Of a DNA stretch of 64,000 nt, positions 18,355 to 26,140 are shown one piece after another. The first letter of the stretch is position 1; each line of letters begins with the position of its first letter. Under the pieces are notes generated by a model. The model saw only the letters and a list, made by a program, of their open reading frames with translations, did no database searches and was not told where the DNA came from. Made by a program: the position numbers and the translations under genes. Source of the DNA: Geodermatophilus sp. TF02-6 (GTDB lineage Bacteria; Actinomycetota; Actinomycetes; Mycobacteriales; Geodermatophilaceae); NCBI RefSeq assembly GCF_003319115.1, contig NZ_QOHF01000013.1, positions 62,001 to 126,000 on the forward strand, given 5' to 3'.

Positions 18355-18366
18355 CACCATCGACGC
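18355..18366 (+). promoter_or_regulatory. Leaderless promoter -10 of the membrane protein gene
   Basis: CACCAT at 18355-18360 followed by six bases and then GTG at 18367. No ribosome binding site precedes that GTG, so transcription probably starts at or next to the start codon. Confidence 0.45.
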
Positions 18367-19200
18367 GTGACTGCGGCCGCGCTGGGGACCGGGATCTCCG
18401 CCCGGGGCCACCACCTCCCCGCGGCCGCCGCCGTCGCGGTGGCCACCGCCCTGCTGGTGCTGCTGCCCGGGTACGCGCAGCAGCCGGGCCGGGTGGTCGC
18501 GGTCGCCGTCCTGCAGCTGGTGCTGGTGGCGGCCTGGGTGCCGGCCACCGGCATCCCGGCCCGGGTCGGCGGGCCCGCGCTGGGGGCGGCCGCGGCCGTC
18601 GGCGCGGACCTGCTCGTGGTGTTCCCGGAGCGGCCCGAGCTCGGCTCGCTGCTGGCCGTGCCGGGACTGGGCTTCCTCGCCGCGGTGCTGCACCAGATGC
18701 TGCGCCGGGCGCCGCGACGCGACGTCGTCGGCTCGCTGGCCGGCGTGGTCCTGCTGATCTGCGCGGTCTGCGCCCTGGCCGTGCTGCTCGTCGAGCCGCG
18801 CGGCCCGGACGGCGGGGCGGCGACGACCGCGCTGCTGATGGTCGGGACGACGCTCGTCGTCGGGCACCTGGTCGACCTGGTGCTGCCGCGGCCGCCCATC
18901 GCACCCGGCCTGCCCCGCGGGGTGCCGGGGCTGGTGCTGTCGGTCCTGGCCGGGACGGCGGTGGCGCTGGTCCGGCACGGATCGCCCGGCCTGGCCGACC
19001 TGGTCTCGGTGCTCCTCGCCGGCCTGGTGCTGGGCTCGGTCGCCGCGCTGGTCGGCCTGGCCGCCGGCTTCGTCACGGTGGGAGAGCCCGGCGCTGGCGG
19101 CCCGCGCCGGACCTGGGCCGCCCCGTTGCTGCAGGCGGTGCTGCCGTTCGCCGCGTGCGCCCCGGTGACCTTCTCCCTCCTGCTGCAGGACGTGCTGTGA
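18367..19200 (+). CDS. Multi-pass membrane protein, uncharacterised
   Basis: 277-residue integral membrane protein with about eight predicted helices (for example AVAVATALLVLLPG, LGSLLAVPGLGFLAAVL, VVGSLAGVVLLICAVCALAVLLV, LVSVLLAGLVLGSVAALVGLAAGF). No catalytic motif recognised. Start GTG 18367 appears leaderless. Its stop overlaps the start of the lmeA-like gene (GTGA), so the two are translationally coupled and may work together at the cell envelope. It is divergent from glnR. Confidence 0.75.
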   Translation: MTAAALGTGISARGHHLPAAAAVAVATALLVLLPGYAQQPGRVVAVAVLQLVLVAAWVPATGIPARVGGPALGAAAAVGADLLVVFPERPELGSLLAVPGLGFLAAVLHQMLRRAPRRDVVGSLAGVVLLICAVCALAVLLVEPRGPDGGAATTALLMVGTTLVVGHLVDLVLPRPPIAPGLPRGVPGLVLSVLAGTAVALVRHGSPGLADLVSVLLAGLVLGSVAALVGLAAGFVTVGEPGAGGPRRTWAAPLLQAVLPFAACAPVTFSLLLQDVL

Positions 19201-19901
19201 GACGCCGGCCGGTGCTGGTGCTGCTGGTCGTGCTGCTGGTCCTGGCCGGCCTGGCCGTCGTCGCCGACCGGGTGGTCGTGGGCATCGCCGAGGACCGCGT
19301 GGCGCGGTTGATCGCCGAGCGGGGACGGCTGGCCGGGCGGCCGGACGTGCAGATCGAGGGCTTCCCGTTCCTCACCCAGGCGGTCCGCGGCCGCTACGAC
19401 GACGTGCGGATCGCGCTGACCGCCGCCGACCTCGACCAGCCCGCGGGCACCCGTGCCGACGTCTCGCTGCGCGGCGTCCACGTGCCGCTGTCCGACGTGC
19501 TCTCCGGCTCGGTGCAGGAGGTGCCGGTCGAGCACGTCGACGGGACGGTGACCCTGTCCTACGACCTGCTGGCGCAGCGGCTGGGCCCCGGCACGACGCT
19601 GGCCCGGGAGGGCGACGGCCTGCGCGTCCAGCGGACCGTGGAGGTCGCCGGGGTCACGGTGCCCCTCACCGCGACCGGCACCATCGCCCTCGACGGCGAC
19701 GAGATCCTGTTCGACGTGCAGGACGTCTCGAGCGAGGACGAGCACGTGCCCGACTTCATCGTCGACCAGGCCAGCGACCTGCTCGACCTGCGCTACGGGG
19801 TGCCGGACCTGCCCTTCGGCCTGCGGGTGACCGGGGTCAGCGTCGCCGACGACGGCGTGGACGTCGCCTTCTCGGCCACCGACACGGTGCTGCGGGGCTG
19901 A
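19197..19901 (+). CDS. lmeA: LmeA-like DUF2993 lipid-binding protein
   Basis: 234 residues. N-terminal signal anchor (VLVLLVVLLVLAGLAVVADRVVVG) then a DUF2993 domain: IEGFPFLTQAVRGRYDDVRIALT, followed by alternating beta strands and LPFGLRVTGVSVADDGVDV. In mycobacteria LmeA binds phospholipid and supports lipomannan elongation in the periplasm; by family this protein should sit on the outer face of the membrane. Start GTG 19197 overlaps the previous stop. A perfect hairpin follows the stop. Its place between glnR and a thioredoxin gene agrees with the M. tuberculosis Rv0816c-Rv0818 order. Confidence 0.8.
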   Translation: MRRRPVLVLLVVLLVLAGLAVVADRVVVGIAEDRVARLIAERGRLAGRPDVQIEGFPFLTQAVRGRYDDVRIALTAADLDQPAGTRADVSLRGVHVPLSDVLSGSVQEVPVEHVDGTVTLSYDLLAQRLGPGTTLAREGDGLRVQRTVEVAGVTVPLTATGTIALDGDEILFDVQDVSSEDEHVPDFIVDQASDLLDLRYGVPDLPFGLRVTGVSVADDGVDVAFSATDTVLRG

Positions 19902-19902
19902 G

Positions 19903-19965
19903 GAAGGGCCCTCCTGCCTCCCACCGCTCACGAGCTCGCGGAGAACCCGGCAGGAGGGCCGTCCT
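19903..19965 (+). terminator. Hairpin after lmeA (member of the dispersed family)
   Basis: Perfect 12-bp stem GGCCCTCCTGCC (19907-19918) with its complement at 19949-19960. The loop contains the family core CACCGCTCACGAGCTCGCGG. It begins right after the lmeA stop codon. Confidence 0.75.
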
Positions 19966-20005
19966 CGACCGGAACAGCCGCCGCCCGAGCCGGGTTGGGC
20001 GGGTC

Positions 20006-20359
20006 GTGGAGCGGATCGCGACCGCGGTGCTCGAGGCCCTGGGCGTGCGCCCGGAGGACGCCGACCTGACCGTCGTGCAGTTCTCGACGGCGTTCTGCGG
20101 GCCGTGCCGGGCGACCCGGGCGCGGCTGCGGCAGCTGCACGTGACCCGGCCCGGGCTGGCCTGCGTCGAGGTCGACGCGGAGAGCCACCTGGACGCCGTC
20201 CGCGCGCTCGACGTCCGGCGGACGCCGACCCTGTTCTGGCTCGACCGCACCGGCCGGCTGCTCGGCCGCAGCGACGGGGCGCCGCGGCCCGCCGAGCTGA
20301 CCGCCCTGGTCGCGGCCCACCTCCCGGCTCCCGGTGCGCGGGGCGGGCGGGAGGTGTGA
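20006..20359 (+). CDS. thiX: Thioredoxin-fold protein ThiX
   Basis: 117-residue thioredoxin-like protein with active site FCGPC in VVQFSTAFCGPCRATRARL, the cis-Pro region RRTPTLFWLDRTGRLL, and no signal peptide, so cytosolic. It probably reduces disulfides or serves sulfur carriers. Located two genes before the rhodanese sseA and after lmeA, as thiX is in M. tuberculosis (Rv0816c). Start GTG 20006; the ribosome binding site is weak. Confidence 0.8.
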   Translation: MERIATAVLEALGVRPEDADLTVVQFSTAFCGPCRATRARLRQLHVTRPGLACVEVDAESHLDAVRALDVRRTPTLFWLDRTGRLLGRSDGAPRPAELTALVAAHLPAPGARGGREV

Positions 20360-20364
20360 TCCGT

Positions 20365-20370
20365 TACCCT
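20365..20370 (+). promoter_or_regulatory. -10 element for leader peptide and sseA-sseC
   Basis: TACCCT, eight bases before the GTG of the cysteine-rich leader peptide. This is the TANNNT-short-gap-RTG arrangement of leaderless actinobacterial transcripts; no clear -35 element is seen. Confidence 0.6.
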
Positions 20371-20378
20371 TTCCAGCC

Positions 20379-20453
20379 GTGGGCATCCTGCTGACCTCCC
20401 GCCGCACAGTGGACCTGTGCCGCGTCGGCAGCTGTCTCTGTCCGGCCTCCTGA
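20379..20453 (+). CDS. Cysteine-rich leader peptide upstream of sseA (attenuator)
   Basis: 24-residue peptide with GTG start: MGILLTSRRT, then VDLCRVGSCLCPAS, carrying Cys at 14, 19 and 21. It is leaderless and lies 163 bp upstream of sseA. The RR-x-VDL-(C/x)R-x-x-S-C-L-C pattern matches small actinobacterial leader peptides found before sulfur-metabolism genes; in mycobacteria such poly-cysteine leaderless ORFs have been shown to act as cysteine-responsive attenuators. Predicted role: when charged tRNA-Cys is scarce, ribosomes stall here and raise sseA-sseC expression. It is below the usual length cut-off of gene finders. Confidence 0.8.
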   Translation: MGILLTSRRTVDLCRVGSCLCPAS

Positions 20454-20616
20454 GGGCGGCCCACCTCGCCCCGGCGTGCCCCGGCCGCCGTCCGGGAGCG
20501 CTCGCCGTTCCCGCGTCCCCACCGACCGAGCAGCCCGTCGGCGTCCGGGGGCCGCGTCCCGCCCTCGTCCCCACCCGACCGAACGCGCACACCCGACCAA
20601 GGGAGGAACACCCCGC

Positions 20617-21450
20617 ATGAGCCGCAACGACGTGCTCGTCTCCGCCGACTGGGCCCAGGAGCACATCGGCGCTCCCGGCATCGTCTTCGTCGAGGTCGAC
20701 GAGGACACCAGCGCCTACGACAAGGGCCACATCGAGGGCGCGGTCAAGCTGGACTGGAAGGAAGACCTGCAGGACCCGCTGCGCCGCGACTTCGTGAGCA
20801 AGGAGCAGTTCGAGCAGCTGCTGTCCGAGCGCGGCATCAGCAACGACGACACCGTCGTCCTCTACGGCGGCAACAACAACTGGTTCGCCGCGTACGCGTA
20901 CTGGTACTTCAAGCTCTACGGCCACTCCGACGTCAAGCTGATCGACGGCGGCCGCAAGAAGTGGGAGCTCGACAGCCGCCCGCTGTCGGAGGACCCGGTC
21001 GAGCGCCCGGCCACCCAGTACGTGGCCAAGGACCCCGACACCTCCATCCGCGCCTTCCGCGACGAGGTCGTCGCCGCCATCGGGCAGCAGAACCTGGTCG
21101 ACGTCCGCTCGCCCGACGAGTTCGCCGGCAAGCTGGTCGCCCCCGCCCACCTGCCGCAGGAGGGCGCGCAGCGCCCGGGCCACATCCCGACCGCGGTCAA
21201 CGTGCCGTGGAGCAAGGCGGCCAACGAGGACGGCACCTTCAAGAGCGACGAGGAGCTGGCCGGGCTCTACGCCGACGCCGGCCTGGACGCGTCGAAGGAC
21301 ACCATCGCCTACTGCCGCATCGGCGAGCGCTCGAGCCACACCTGGTTCGTGCTGCGCGAGCTGCTGGGACACCAGAACGTGAAGAACTACGACGGCTCGT
21401 GGACCGAGTACGGCTCGCTGGTCGGCGTCCCGATCGAGAAGGGAGCCTGA
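20617..21450 (+). CDS. sseA: Thiosulfate sulfurtransferase (rhodanese), SseA/CysA type
   Basis: 277-residue two-domain rhodanese that moves sulfane sulfur from thiosulfate to cyanide or other thiols. The N-terminal inactive domain has VEVDEDTSAYDKGHIEGAV; the C-terminal active domain has LVDVRSPDEF, RPGHIPTAVNVPW and the catalytic loop YCRIGERSSHTWF with the persulfide cysteine. The ATG at 20617 follows GGGAGG. The long 5' leader (20454-20616) separates it from the cysteine-rich leader peptide. It is directly followed by sseC. Actinobacterial paralogues are often named cysA2/cysA3. Confidence 0.92.
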   Translation: MSRNDVLVSADWAQEHIGAPGIVFVEVDEDTSAYDKGHIEGAVKLDWKEDLQDPLRRDFVSKEQFEQLLSERGISNDDTVVLYGGNNNWFAAYAYWYFKLYGHSDVKLIDGGRKKWELDSRPLSEDPVERPATQYVAKDPDTSIRAFRDEVVAAIGQQNLVDVRSPDEFAGKLVAPAHLPQEGAQRPGHIPTAVNVPWSKAANEDGTFKSDEELAGLYADAGLDASKDTIAYCRIGERSSHTWFVLRELLGHQNVKNYDGSWTEYGSLVGVPIEKGA

Positions 21451-21452
21451 GC

Positions 21453-21746
21453 ATGTGCGGCGCCCCCAAGCAGGGCGGCAGCCTGGCCGGCATCGACCTG
21501 GACACCCAGACGGTGATCCAGGGGTCGGTGTGGCACGACGGCGCTCCGGTCGCCGGCGCCTACGTGCGGCTGCTGGACGCGACCGACGAGTTCACCGCCG
21601 AGGTGGTCTCCAGCCCGGAGGGCGAGTTCCGCTTCTTCGCCGCGCCCGGTGAGTGGAAGATCCGCTCGCTCGCGCCGGTGGGCAAGGGCGAGCGGGTGCT
21701 CACCGCCGACGTCGGCCTCAACGAGACCACGGTCGCGATCGGCTGA
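21453..21746 (+). CDS. sseC: DUF1416 protein SseC
   Basis: 97-residue protein matching DUF1416: MCGAPKQGG at the start, then a small beta-sandwich-like segment (VIQGSVWHDGAPVAGAYVRLLD, SSPEGEFRFFAAPGEWKIR). It is nearly always encoded just after sseA/cysA2 in actinobacteria, here with 2 bp between them, and is thought to help sulfur metabolism, but its biochemical role is not established. A strong hairpin follows. Confidence 0.85.
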   Translation: MCGAPKQGGSLAGIDLDTQTVIQGSVWHDGAPVAGAYVRLLDATDEFTAEVVSSPEGEFRFFAAPGEWKIRSLAPVGKGERVLTADVGLNETTVAIG

Positions 21747-21766
21747 AGGACCCTGGAGGGGTCGTG

Positions 21767-21802
21767 CAGCGCCCGTCACCGGTTGCCCGGGGACGGGCGC
21801 TG
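21767..21802 (+). terminator. Terminator hairpin after sseC
   Basis: Perfect 11-bp stem CAGCGCCCGTC (21767-21777) and complement (21792-21802), 14-base loop, between convergent sseC and the TetR-family gene. Confidence 0.75.
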
Positions 21803-21869
21803 TCGCATGTTGCGGCACGTACCGAGTCCGCACGGCTCGCTCGCCTCCGGCCGGGCTCGACCGAGACCG

Positions 21870-22583
21870 TCATCCACGGCCCAGGCCGACGAGGGCGGCC
21901 AGCTCGTCCGTCACCCGGTCGAAGTAGCGGTCGCCGTCCTCCACCGAGCCGACGAAGTGCCCGAACAGCTCGAAGCTGATCGTCCCGAACAGCGAGCTCC
22001 AGGCCAGCAGCGCGCGCAGCCGGACGGCGTCGTCGAGGGCGGGGTGCTCCCCGCCCAGGACCGCGACGGCGTCGTCGCTGACCAGCTCCGGGTCCCGCGC
22101 GCGCCCGGCCGCCGCGGGCAGCGCGCCGCTGCGGGCCGCGTCGCCCAGGATCCGACCCAGGACGACGCCGACGCGCGCGGCCGCGGGCACCGTGTCGCGG
22201 GGAGCCGTGTAGCCCGGCACGGGCGAGCCGTAGAGCAGCGCGTACTCGTGCGGGTGCGCCCGCGTCCAGTTCCGGACGGCGCGGCACACGGCCAGCCAGC
22301 GCTCCCGTGGCGGCGCGGACGGGTCGTCGGCGGCCTCCGCGGCGGCGCCGAGCGCGTCGTAGCCGTCGAGGATCAGCCGGGTCAGCAGGTCGTCCCGGCT
22401 CGGGAAGTAGCGGTAGAGCGCGGAGGAGGCCATGCCCAGCTCCCGCGCGACGGCCCGCAGCGACAGCGCGGCCGCGCCGACCTCGGCCAGCTGCCGGCGT
22501 GCGGCGGCGGTGATCTCACCGATCACCTCGGCGCGGACGCGTTCCCGCACGCTCGTCGTCACGGCCGCCATCCTGCCTGTCAT
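21870..22583 (-). CDS. TetR-family transcriptional regulator
   Basis: 237 residues with an N-terminal TetR helix-turn-helix (LSLRAVARELGMASSALYRYFPSRDDLL) and a TetR_C-type ligand domain of the WHG family (WTRAHPHEYALLYGSPVPGY). Divergent from the epimerase gene and separated from it by about 105 bp containing a clear inverted repeat at 22584-22613, so it probably represses both itself and the epimerase. ATG 22583 touches the operator; an alternative ATG at 22571 is equally possible. Confidence 0.87.
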   Translation of the reverse strand: MTGRMAAVTTSVRERVRAEVIGEITAAARRQLAEVGAAALSLRAVARELGMASSALYRYFPSRDDLLTRLILDGYDALGAAAEAADDPSAPPRERWLAVCRAVRNWTRAHPHEYALLYGSPVPGYTAPRDTVPAAARVGVVLGRILGDAARSGALPAAAGRARDPELVSDDAVAVLGGEHPALDDAVRLRALLAWSSLFGTISFELFGHFVGSVEDGDRYFDRVTDELAALVGLGRG

Positions 22584-22613
22584 GAGCGGTGCGCGCAAAT
22601 ATGAGCACCGCTC
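22584..22613. promoter_or_regulatory. Candidate TetR operator
   Basis: Inverted repeat GAGCGGTGC (22584-22592) and GCACCGCTC (22605-22613) around an A/T-containing centre, with half-sites like those of known TetR-type operators. It lies between the divergent TetR and epimerase genes. Confidence 0.65.
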
Positions 22614-22688
22614 TTGACGACCAGGACGGGCTGTGCGAGCGTCGTCCGCAACCGAGAGCAGTGCTCTCGGACAAATCGAGGAGGAGCC

Positions 22689-23633
22689 GTGGGACTGCAC
22701 GTCATCGTGGGCAAGGGGCCGGTCGGGACGACGACGGCGGAGGTGCTCGCCGGGCGCGGGCACCGCGTCCGGGTGCTCTCGCGCAGCGGCGGGGTGTCGA
22801 CCGAGGCCGTCGAGCACCGCCGGGTGGACGCCGCCGACGCCGGGGCCGTGGCGGCCGCGGCCGACGGCGCGGACGCCCTCTACAACGCGGTCAACCCCGC
22901 CTACCACCGCTGGGCCACCGACTGGCCGCCGGTCGCCACGGCGCTGCTGACCGCGGCCGAGCGGACCGGTGCGGTGCTGGTCACCATGGCCAACCTCTAC
23001 GTGTACGGCCGGCCGGCCGGCCCGATGACCCCGGACAGCCCGCTGGCCGCGACCGACGTCAAGGGCCGGGTGCGCATCGCCATGTGGCGGGAGGCGCTGG
23101 CCGCGCACGAGGCCGGTCGGGTGCGGGTGACCGAGGCCCGGGCGGCGGACTTCGTCGGTCCGCAGGTGCCGGCCGAGCACTCGCACCTGGTCCGGCAGCT
23201 GCCCGCGCTGCGCCGCGGCCGGCGGGCCTGGGTGGTCGGCGACCCCGACGCCCTCCGCAGCTGGGCCTACCTGCCCGACGTCGCGGCCACGCTGGCGACC
23301 CTGGGCACCGACGAGCGGGCGCTCGGGCGGGCCTGGCACGTGCCCAGCCCGCCGCCGCGCTCGCAGCGGCAGGCCCTCACCGACCTCGCGGCGGCGATGT
23401 CCTCGCCGGCCCACCCGGTGCCCCCGGCGCGGGTCGGCAGCATCCCGTGGCCGGTGCTGCGCGCGCTGGGGCTGGTCTCGCCGATGCTGCGCGAGGTCGT
23501 GGCCGTCCGGCACCAGTTCGACCAGGAGTACGTGACCGACGCCTCGGCCACGACCGCCACCTTCGGCCTGACCGCGACGCCCTGGGCGGAGGTCGTGGCG
23601 GCGACGGCGGCGTCGTCCCCGGCGACTGCCTGA
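22689..23633 (+). CDS. NAD-dependent epimerase/dehydratase family protein
   Basis: 314-residue extended SDR-type protein. The Rossmann glycine motif is VIVGKGPVGTTTAEVLAGRGH (GxGxxG form), and NLYVYG replaces the canonical YxxxK region. Conserved substructure: VDAADAGAVAAAADGADALYNAVNPAYHRW. The reaction is unknown; relatives are annotated as atypical NAD-dependent epimerases. GTG 22689 follows GAGGAG. Probably controlled by the divergent TetR gene. A copy of the dispersed hairpin follows the stop. Confidence 0.78.
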   Translation: MGLHVIVGKGPVGTTTAEVLAGRGHRVRVLSRSGGVSTEAVEHRRVDAADAGAVAAAADGADALYNAVNPAYHRWATDWPPVATALLTAAERTGAVLVTMANLYVYGRPAGPMTPDSPLAATDVKGRVRIAMWREALAAHEAGRVRVTEARAADFVGPQVPAEHSHLVRQLPALRRGRRAWVVGDPDALRSWAYLPDVAATLATLGTDERALGRAWHVPSPPPRSQRQALTDLAAAMSSPAHPVPPARVGSIPWPVLRALGLVSPMLREVVAVRHQFDQEYVTDASATTATFGLTATPWAEVVAATAASSPATA

Positions 23634-23690
23634 TGAAGGACCCCCTCCCCACCCCTCGCGAGCTCGGGGTGGTACCCGGGAGGGGGCCGG
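23634..23690 (+). repeat. Hairpin repeat after the epimerase gene
   Basis: Single copy of the dispersed family: AAGGACCCCCTCCCCACCCC, TCGCGAGCTCGGGGTGG, then CCCGGGAGGGGGCC. It begins immediately after the stop codon and probably terminates transcription before the leaderless promoter at 23702. Confidence 0.75.
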
Positions 23691-23701
23691 CCGGGCGGTC
23701 C

Positions 23702-23707
23702 TACGGT
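23702..23707 (+). promoter_or_regulatory. Leaderless promoter -10 of the small membrane peptide gene
   Basis: TACGGT followed by seven bases and the ATG at 23715; no ribosome binding site is present. Confidence 0.55.
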
Positions 23708-23714
23708 GGGACGC

Positions 23715-23819
23715 ATGGTCTCTGCCTGGGTCCTCGTCACCCTGGCGTCGCTCGCCGCCCTGGGCAGCGGGTACGGCGCCCTTCGGCTCGCCCGCCGGCC
23801 GCAGGAGCCGGGTCGGTGA
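23715..23819 (+). CDS. 34-residue single-helix membrane peptide
   Basis: Short ORF: MVSAWVLVTLASLAALGSGY forms one hydrophobic helix, followed by a basic tail LARRPQEPGR. It has a leaderless promoter and its stop codon overlaps the GTG of the nitrobindin-like gene (GTGA), which argues that it is translated. No family recognised. Confidence 0.6.
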   Translation: MVSAWVLVTLASLAALGSGYGALRLARRPQEPGR

Positions 23820-24349
23820 GCGACGCCACCGAGCTGCCGGTGCCCGACACCGTCGACGTCCGCTCCGGGCCCGAGGTCTCCGAGGAGCTGCTGGCCGTCC
23901 TGCCGCTGCTCGGCGAGTGGCACGGCGAGGGACAGGCCGCGGGAGCCGAGGGGGACCACCGCTTCGGTCAGTGGATCCGGTTCAGCCACGACGGCCGCGG
24001 GTTCCTGGCCTACGAGTCGCGCACCTGGCGGCTCACCGACGACGGGCGGATCGTGGGGCCGCAGTCGCGCGAGTCCGGCTTCTGGCGGCCCCGCGGGCGG
24101 GACGACGTCGAGCTGCTGGTGGTCAGCTCCGACGGGCTGCTGGAGCTCTACGTCGGGCGGGCCCGGACGACGACCAGCTGGGAGCTGTCCAGCGACGTCC
24201 TCGCCCGAACACCGGACGCCCCGGACGTGGCTCGCGTCGTCCGGCTCTACGGCATCGTCGAGGGGGCGCTGATGTACGCCATCGACCGCGCCGGCGCCGA
24301 CGAGCCGCTGCGGCCCACGATGTCGGCCCGGCTGGAGCGGATCCGGTGA
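23816..24349 (+). CDS. Nitrobindin-like beta-barrel protein lacking the heme histidine
   Basis: 177-residue FABP-like protein of the DUF1794/nitrobindin family: PLLGEWHGEGQ at the barrel entrance, then RFGQWIRFSHDG, FLAYESRTWRL and GFWRPRG. Classical nitrobindins bind heme through a histidine near the C-terminus (pattern PLxPHLxAxLxR) and isomerise peroxynitrite. Here the equivalent segment reads LRPTMSARLERI, without the His, so it falls in the ferric nitrobindin-like group that is not expected to hold heme. Coupled by GTGA overlaps to the small peptide before it and the DUF885 gene after it. Confidence 0.8.
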   Translation: MSDATELPVPDTVDVRSGPEVSEELLAVLPLLGEWHGEGQAAGAEGDHRFGQWIRFSHDGRGFLAYESRTWRLTDDGRIVGPQSRESGFWRPRGRDDVELLVVSSDGLLELYVGRARTTTSWELSSDVLARTPDAPDVARVVRLYGIVEGALMYAIDRAGADEPLRPTMSARLERIR

Positions 24350-26097
24350 GCGAGCCGGTCACCGCGGGTCGTCCGGCCCGCCCCGCCACCCCGCGGTCAC
24401 CCACCCGCCCCACCACCCCGAGACGAGTCGCCGACCGCTACGTCGACGCCGTCTGCGACCTCGACCCGGTCGTCGCCACCGTGCTGGGTACCCGCCCCGG
24501 CGACGACCGGCTGCCCGACCCGAGCCCGGCCGGGCTCGAGGCCGAGGCGCAGCTCGCCCGCGACACCCTCGCCGGACTCGACCGGGCGACGGCCGCGGAC
24601 CCCGCGCTCGCCGACGACCCGGTCGAGCGGCGCTGCGCCCGGCTGCTGCGCGAGCGGCTCGGCGCGGAGCTGGCGGCACACGAGGCGGGCGAGGGGCTGC
24701 GCGCGCTGTCCAACCTGTCCAGCCCGGTGCACTCGATCCGCCAGGTGTTCCTGCTCATGCCGTCGTCCTCGGAGGAGGACTGGGCGGTCGTCGCCCGCCG
24801 CTTGGCCCGGGTCCCGGAGGCCTACCGCGGCTTCTGTGCTGCGCTGGAGGAGGGCGCGCGCCGGGGCCTGTTCGCCGCGCCGCGGCAGGTCGCCACCGTC
24901 GTCGGCCAGCTCGACGAGTGGCTGTCCGGCCCGTTCTTCGCCGGCTTCGCCGCGAACGGCCCGGACGCGCTGCGCGGCGAGCTGGACGCCGCGGCGCGGG
25001 CCGCGGACGAGGCGGTGGCCGAGGTCCGCGACTTCCTCCGCGACGGCTACGGCCCGCGGGCCGAGGGGACGCCGGACGCCGTCGGCCGGGACCGCTACGC
25101 CCTGGCCGCCCGCCGCTGGACCGGGTCCGACCTCGGCGCCGGGGACGGGCTCGAGGAGGCGTACGCCTGGGGCTGGGCCGAGCACCGGCGGATCCTCGGC
25201 GAGCAGCGGGCCGAGGCCGAGCGGGTGGTGGCCGGTGCAGGGCCGATGGAGGCGATGCGCTGGCTGGACGAGCACGGCCCCGCGGTCGAGGGCGTCGAGG
25301 CGGTCCGCGAGCGGCTGCAGGCGATGATGGACGCGGCGATCGACGCCCTCGACGGCGTCCACTTCGACCTCGCCGAGCCGGTGCGCCGGGTCGAGGCGGT
25401 GATCGCGCCACCCGGCAGCGCCGCCGCCCCGTACTACACCCGGCCGTCCTCGGACTTCTCCCGACCGGGGCGGACCTGGCTGCCCACGCTGGGCCGGGAG
25501 CGCTTCCCGCTGTGGGACCTGACCTCGATCTGGTACCACGAGGGCGTCCCGGGCCACCACCTGCAGCTGGCGCAGTGGGTCCTCGTCGCCGGCCGGCTGT
25601 CGACGTACCAGACCTCGCTCGGGCAGGTCGGCGCCGACGTCGAGGGCTGGGCGCTCTACGCCGAGCGGCTCATGGACGAGCTCGGCTTCTTCCCGGACGC
25701 GGGCACCCGGCTCGGCTTCCTCGACGCCCAGCAGCTGCGGGCCGTGCGGGTCGTCGTCGACATCGGCGTGCACCTGCGGCTACCGGTCCCGGACGACGCC
25801 GAGGGCGCGCTCGCCGAGCACCGTGGGCGGCCGTGGACGCCGGAGCTGGCCCGCGCGTTCCTCGGCGAGCACTCCGGCGCCGACCCGGCCTTCCTCGACA
25901 GCGAGCTGGTGCGCTACCTGGGCCTGCCCGGCCAGGCGATCACCTACAAGCTCGGGGAGCGGGCGTGGCTGGCCGGCCGGGACGCGGCGTGGCGGGCGCG
26001 CGGCGAGGGCTTCGACCTCAAGGCCTGGCACATGGCGGCGCTGTCGCAGGGCTCGCTCGGCCTCGACGACCTGGCCGCGGAGCTGGCCCGGCTGTGA
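24346..26097 (+). CDS. DUF885 family putative metallopeptidase-like protein
   Basis: 583 residues, no signal peptide, so cytosolic. The DUF885 signature is SIWYHEGVPGHHLQLAQWV, whose HExxxHH-like arrangement suggests a zinc metallopeptidase, followed by GWALYAERLMDELGF and GQAITYKLGERAWL. Members are assumed to be peptidases; activity has not been shown for most. The start GTG 24346 overlaps the nitrobindin-like stop. The first 30 residues are Pro/Thr/Arg-rich. Confidence 0.82.
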   Translation: MSEPVTAGRPARPATPRSPTRPTTPRRVADRYVDAVCDLDPVVATVLGTRPGDDRLPDPSPAGLEAEAQLARDTLAGLDRATAADPALADDPVERRCARLLRERLGAELAAHEAGEGLRALSNLSSPVHSIRQVFLLMPSSSEEDWAVVARRLARVPEAYRGFCAALEEGARRGLFAAPRQVATVVGQLDEWLSGPFFAGFAANGPDALRGELDAAARAADEAVAEVRDFLRDGYGPRAEGTPDAVGRDRYALAARRWTGSDLGAGDGLEEAYAWGWAEHRRILGEQRAEAERVVAGAGPMEAMRWLDEHGPAVEGVEAVRERLQAMMDAAIDALDGVHFDLAEPVRRVEAVIAPPGSAAAPYYTRPSSDFSRPGRTWLPTLGRERFPLWDLTSIWYHEGVPGHHLQLAQWVLVAGRLSTYQTSLGQVGADVEGWALYAERLMDELGFFPDAGTRLGFLDAQQLRAVRVVVDIGVHLRLPVPDDAEGALAEHRGRPWTPELARAFLGEHSGADPAFLDSELVRYLGLPGQAITYKLGERAWLAGRDAAWRARGEGFDLKAWHMAALSQGSLGLDDLAAELARL

Positions 26098-26140
26098 ACG
26101 AGGACCACCCTGCCCCGACTGCCCCCCCTCTCCCCGAGTC

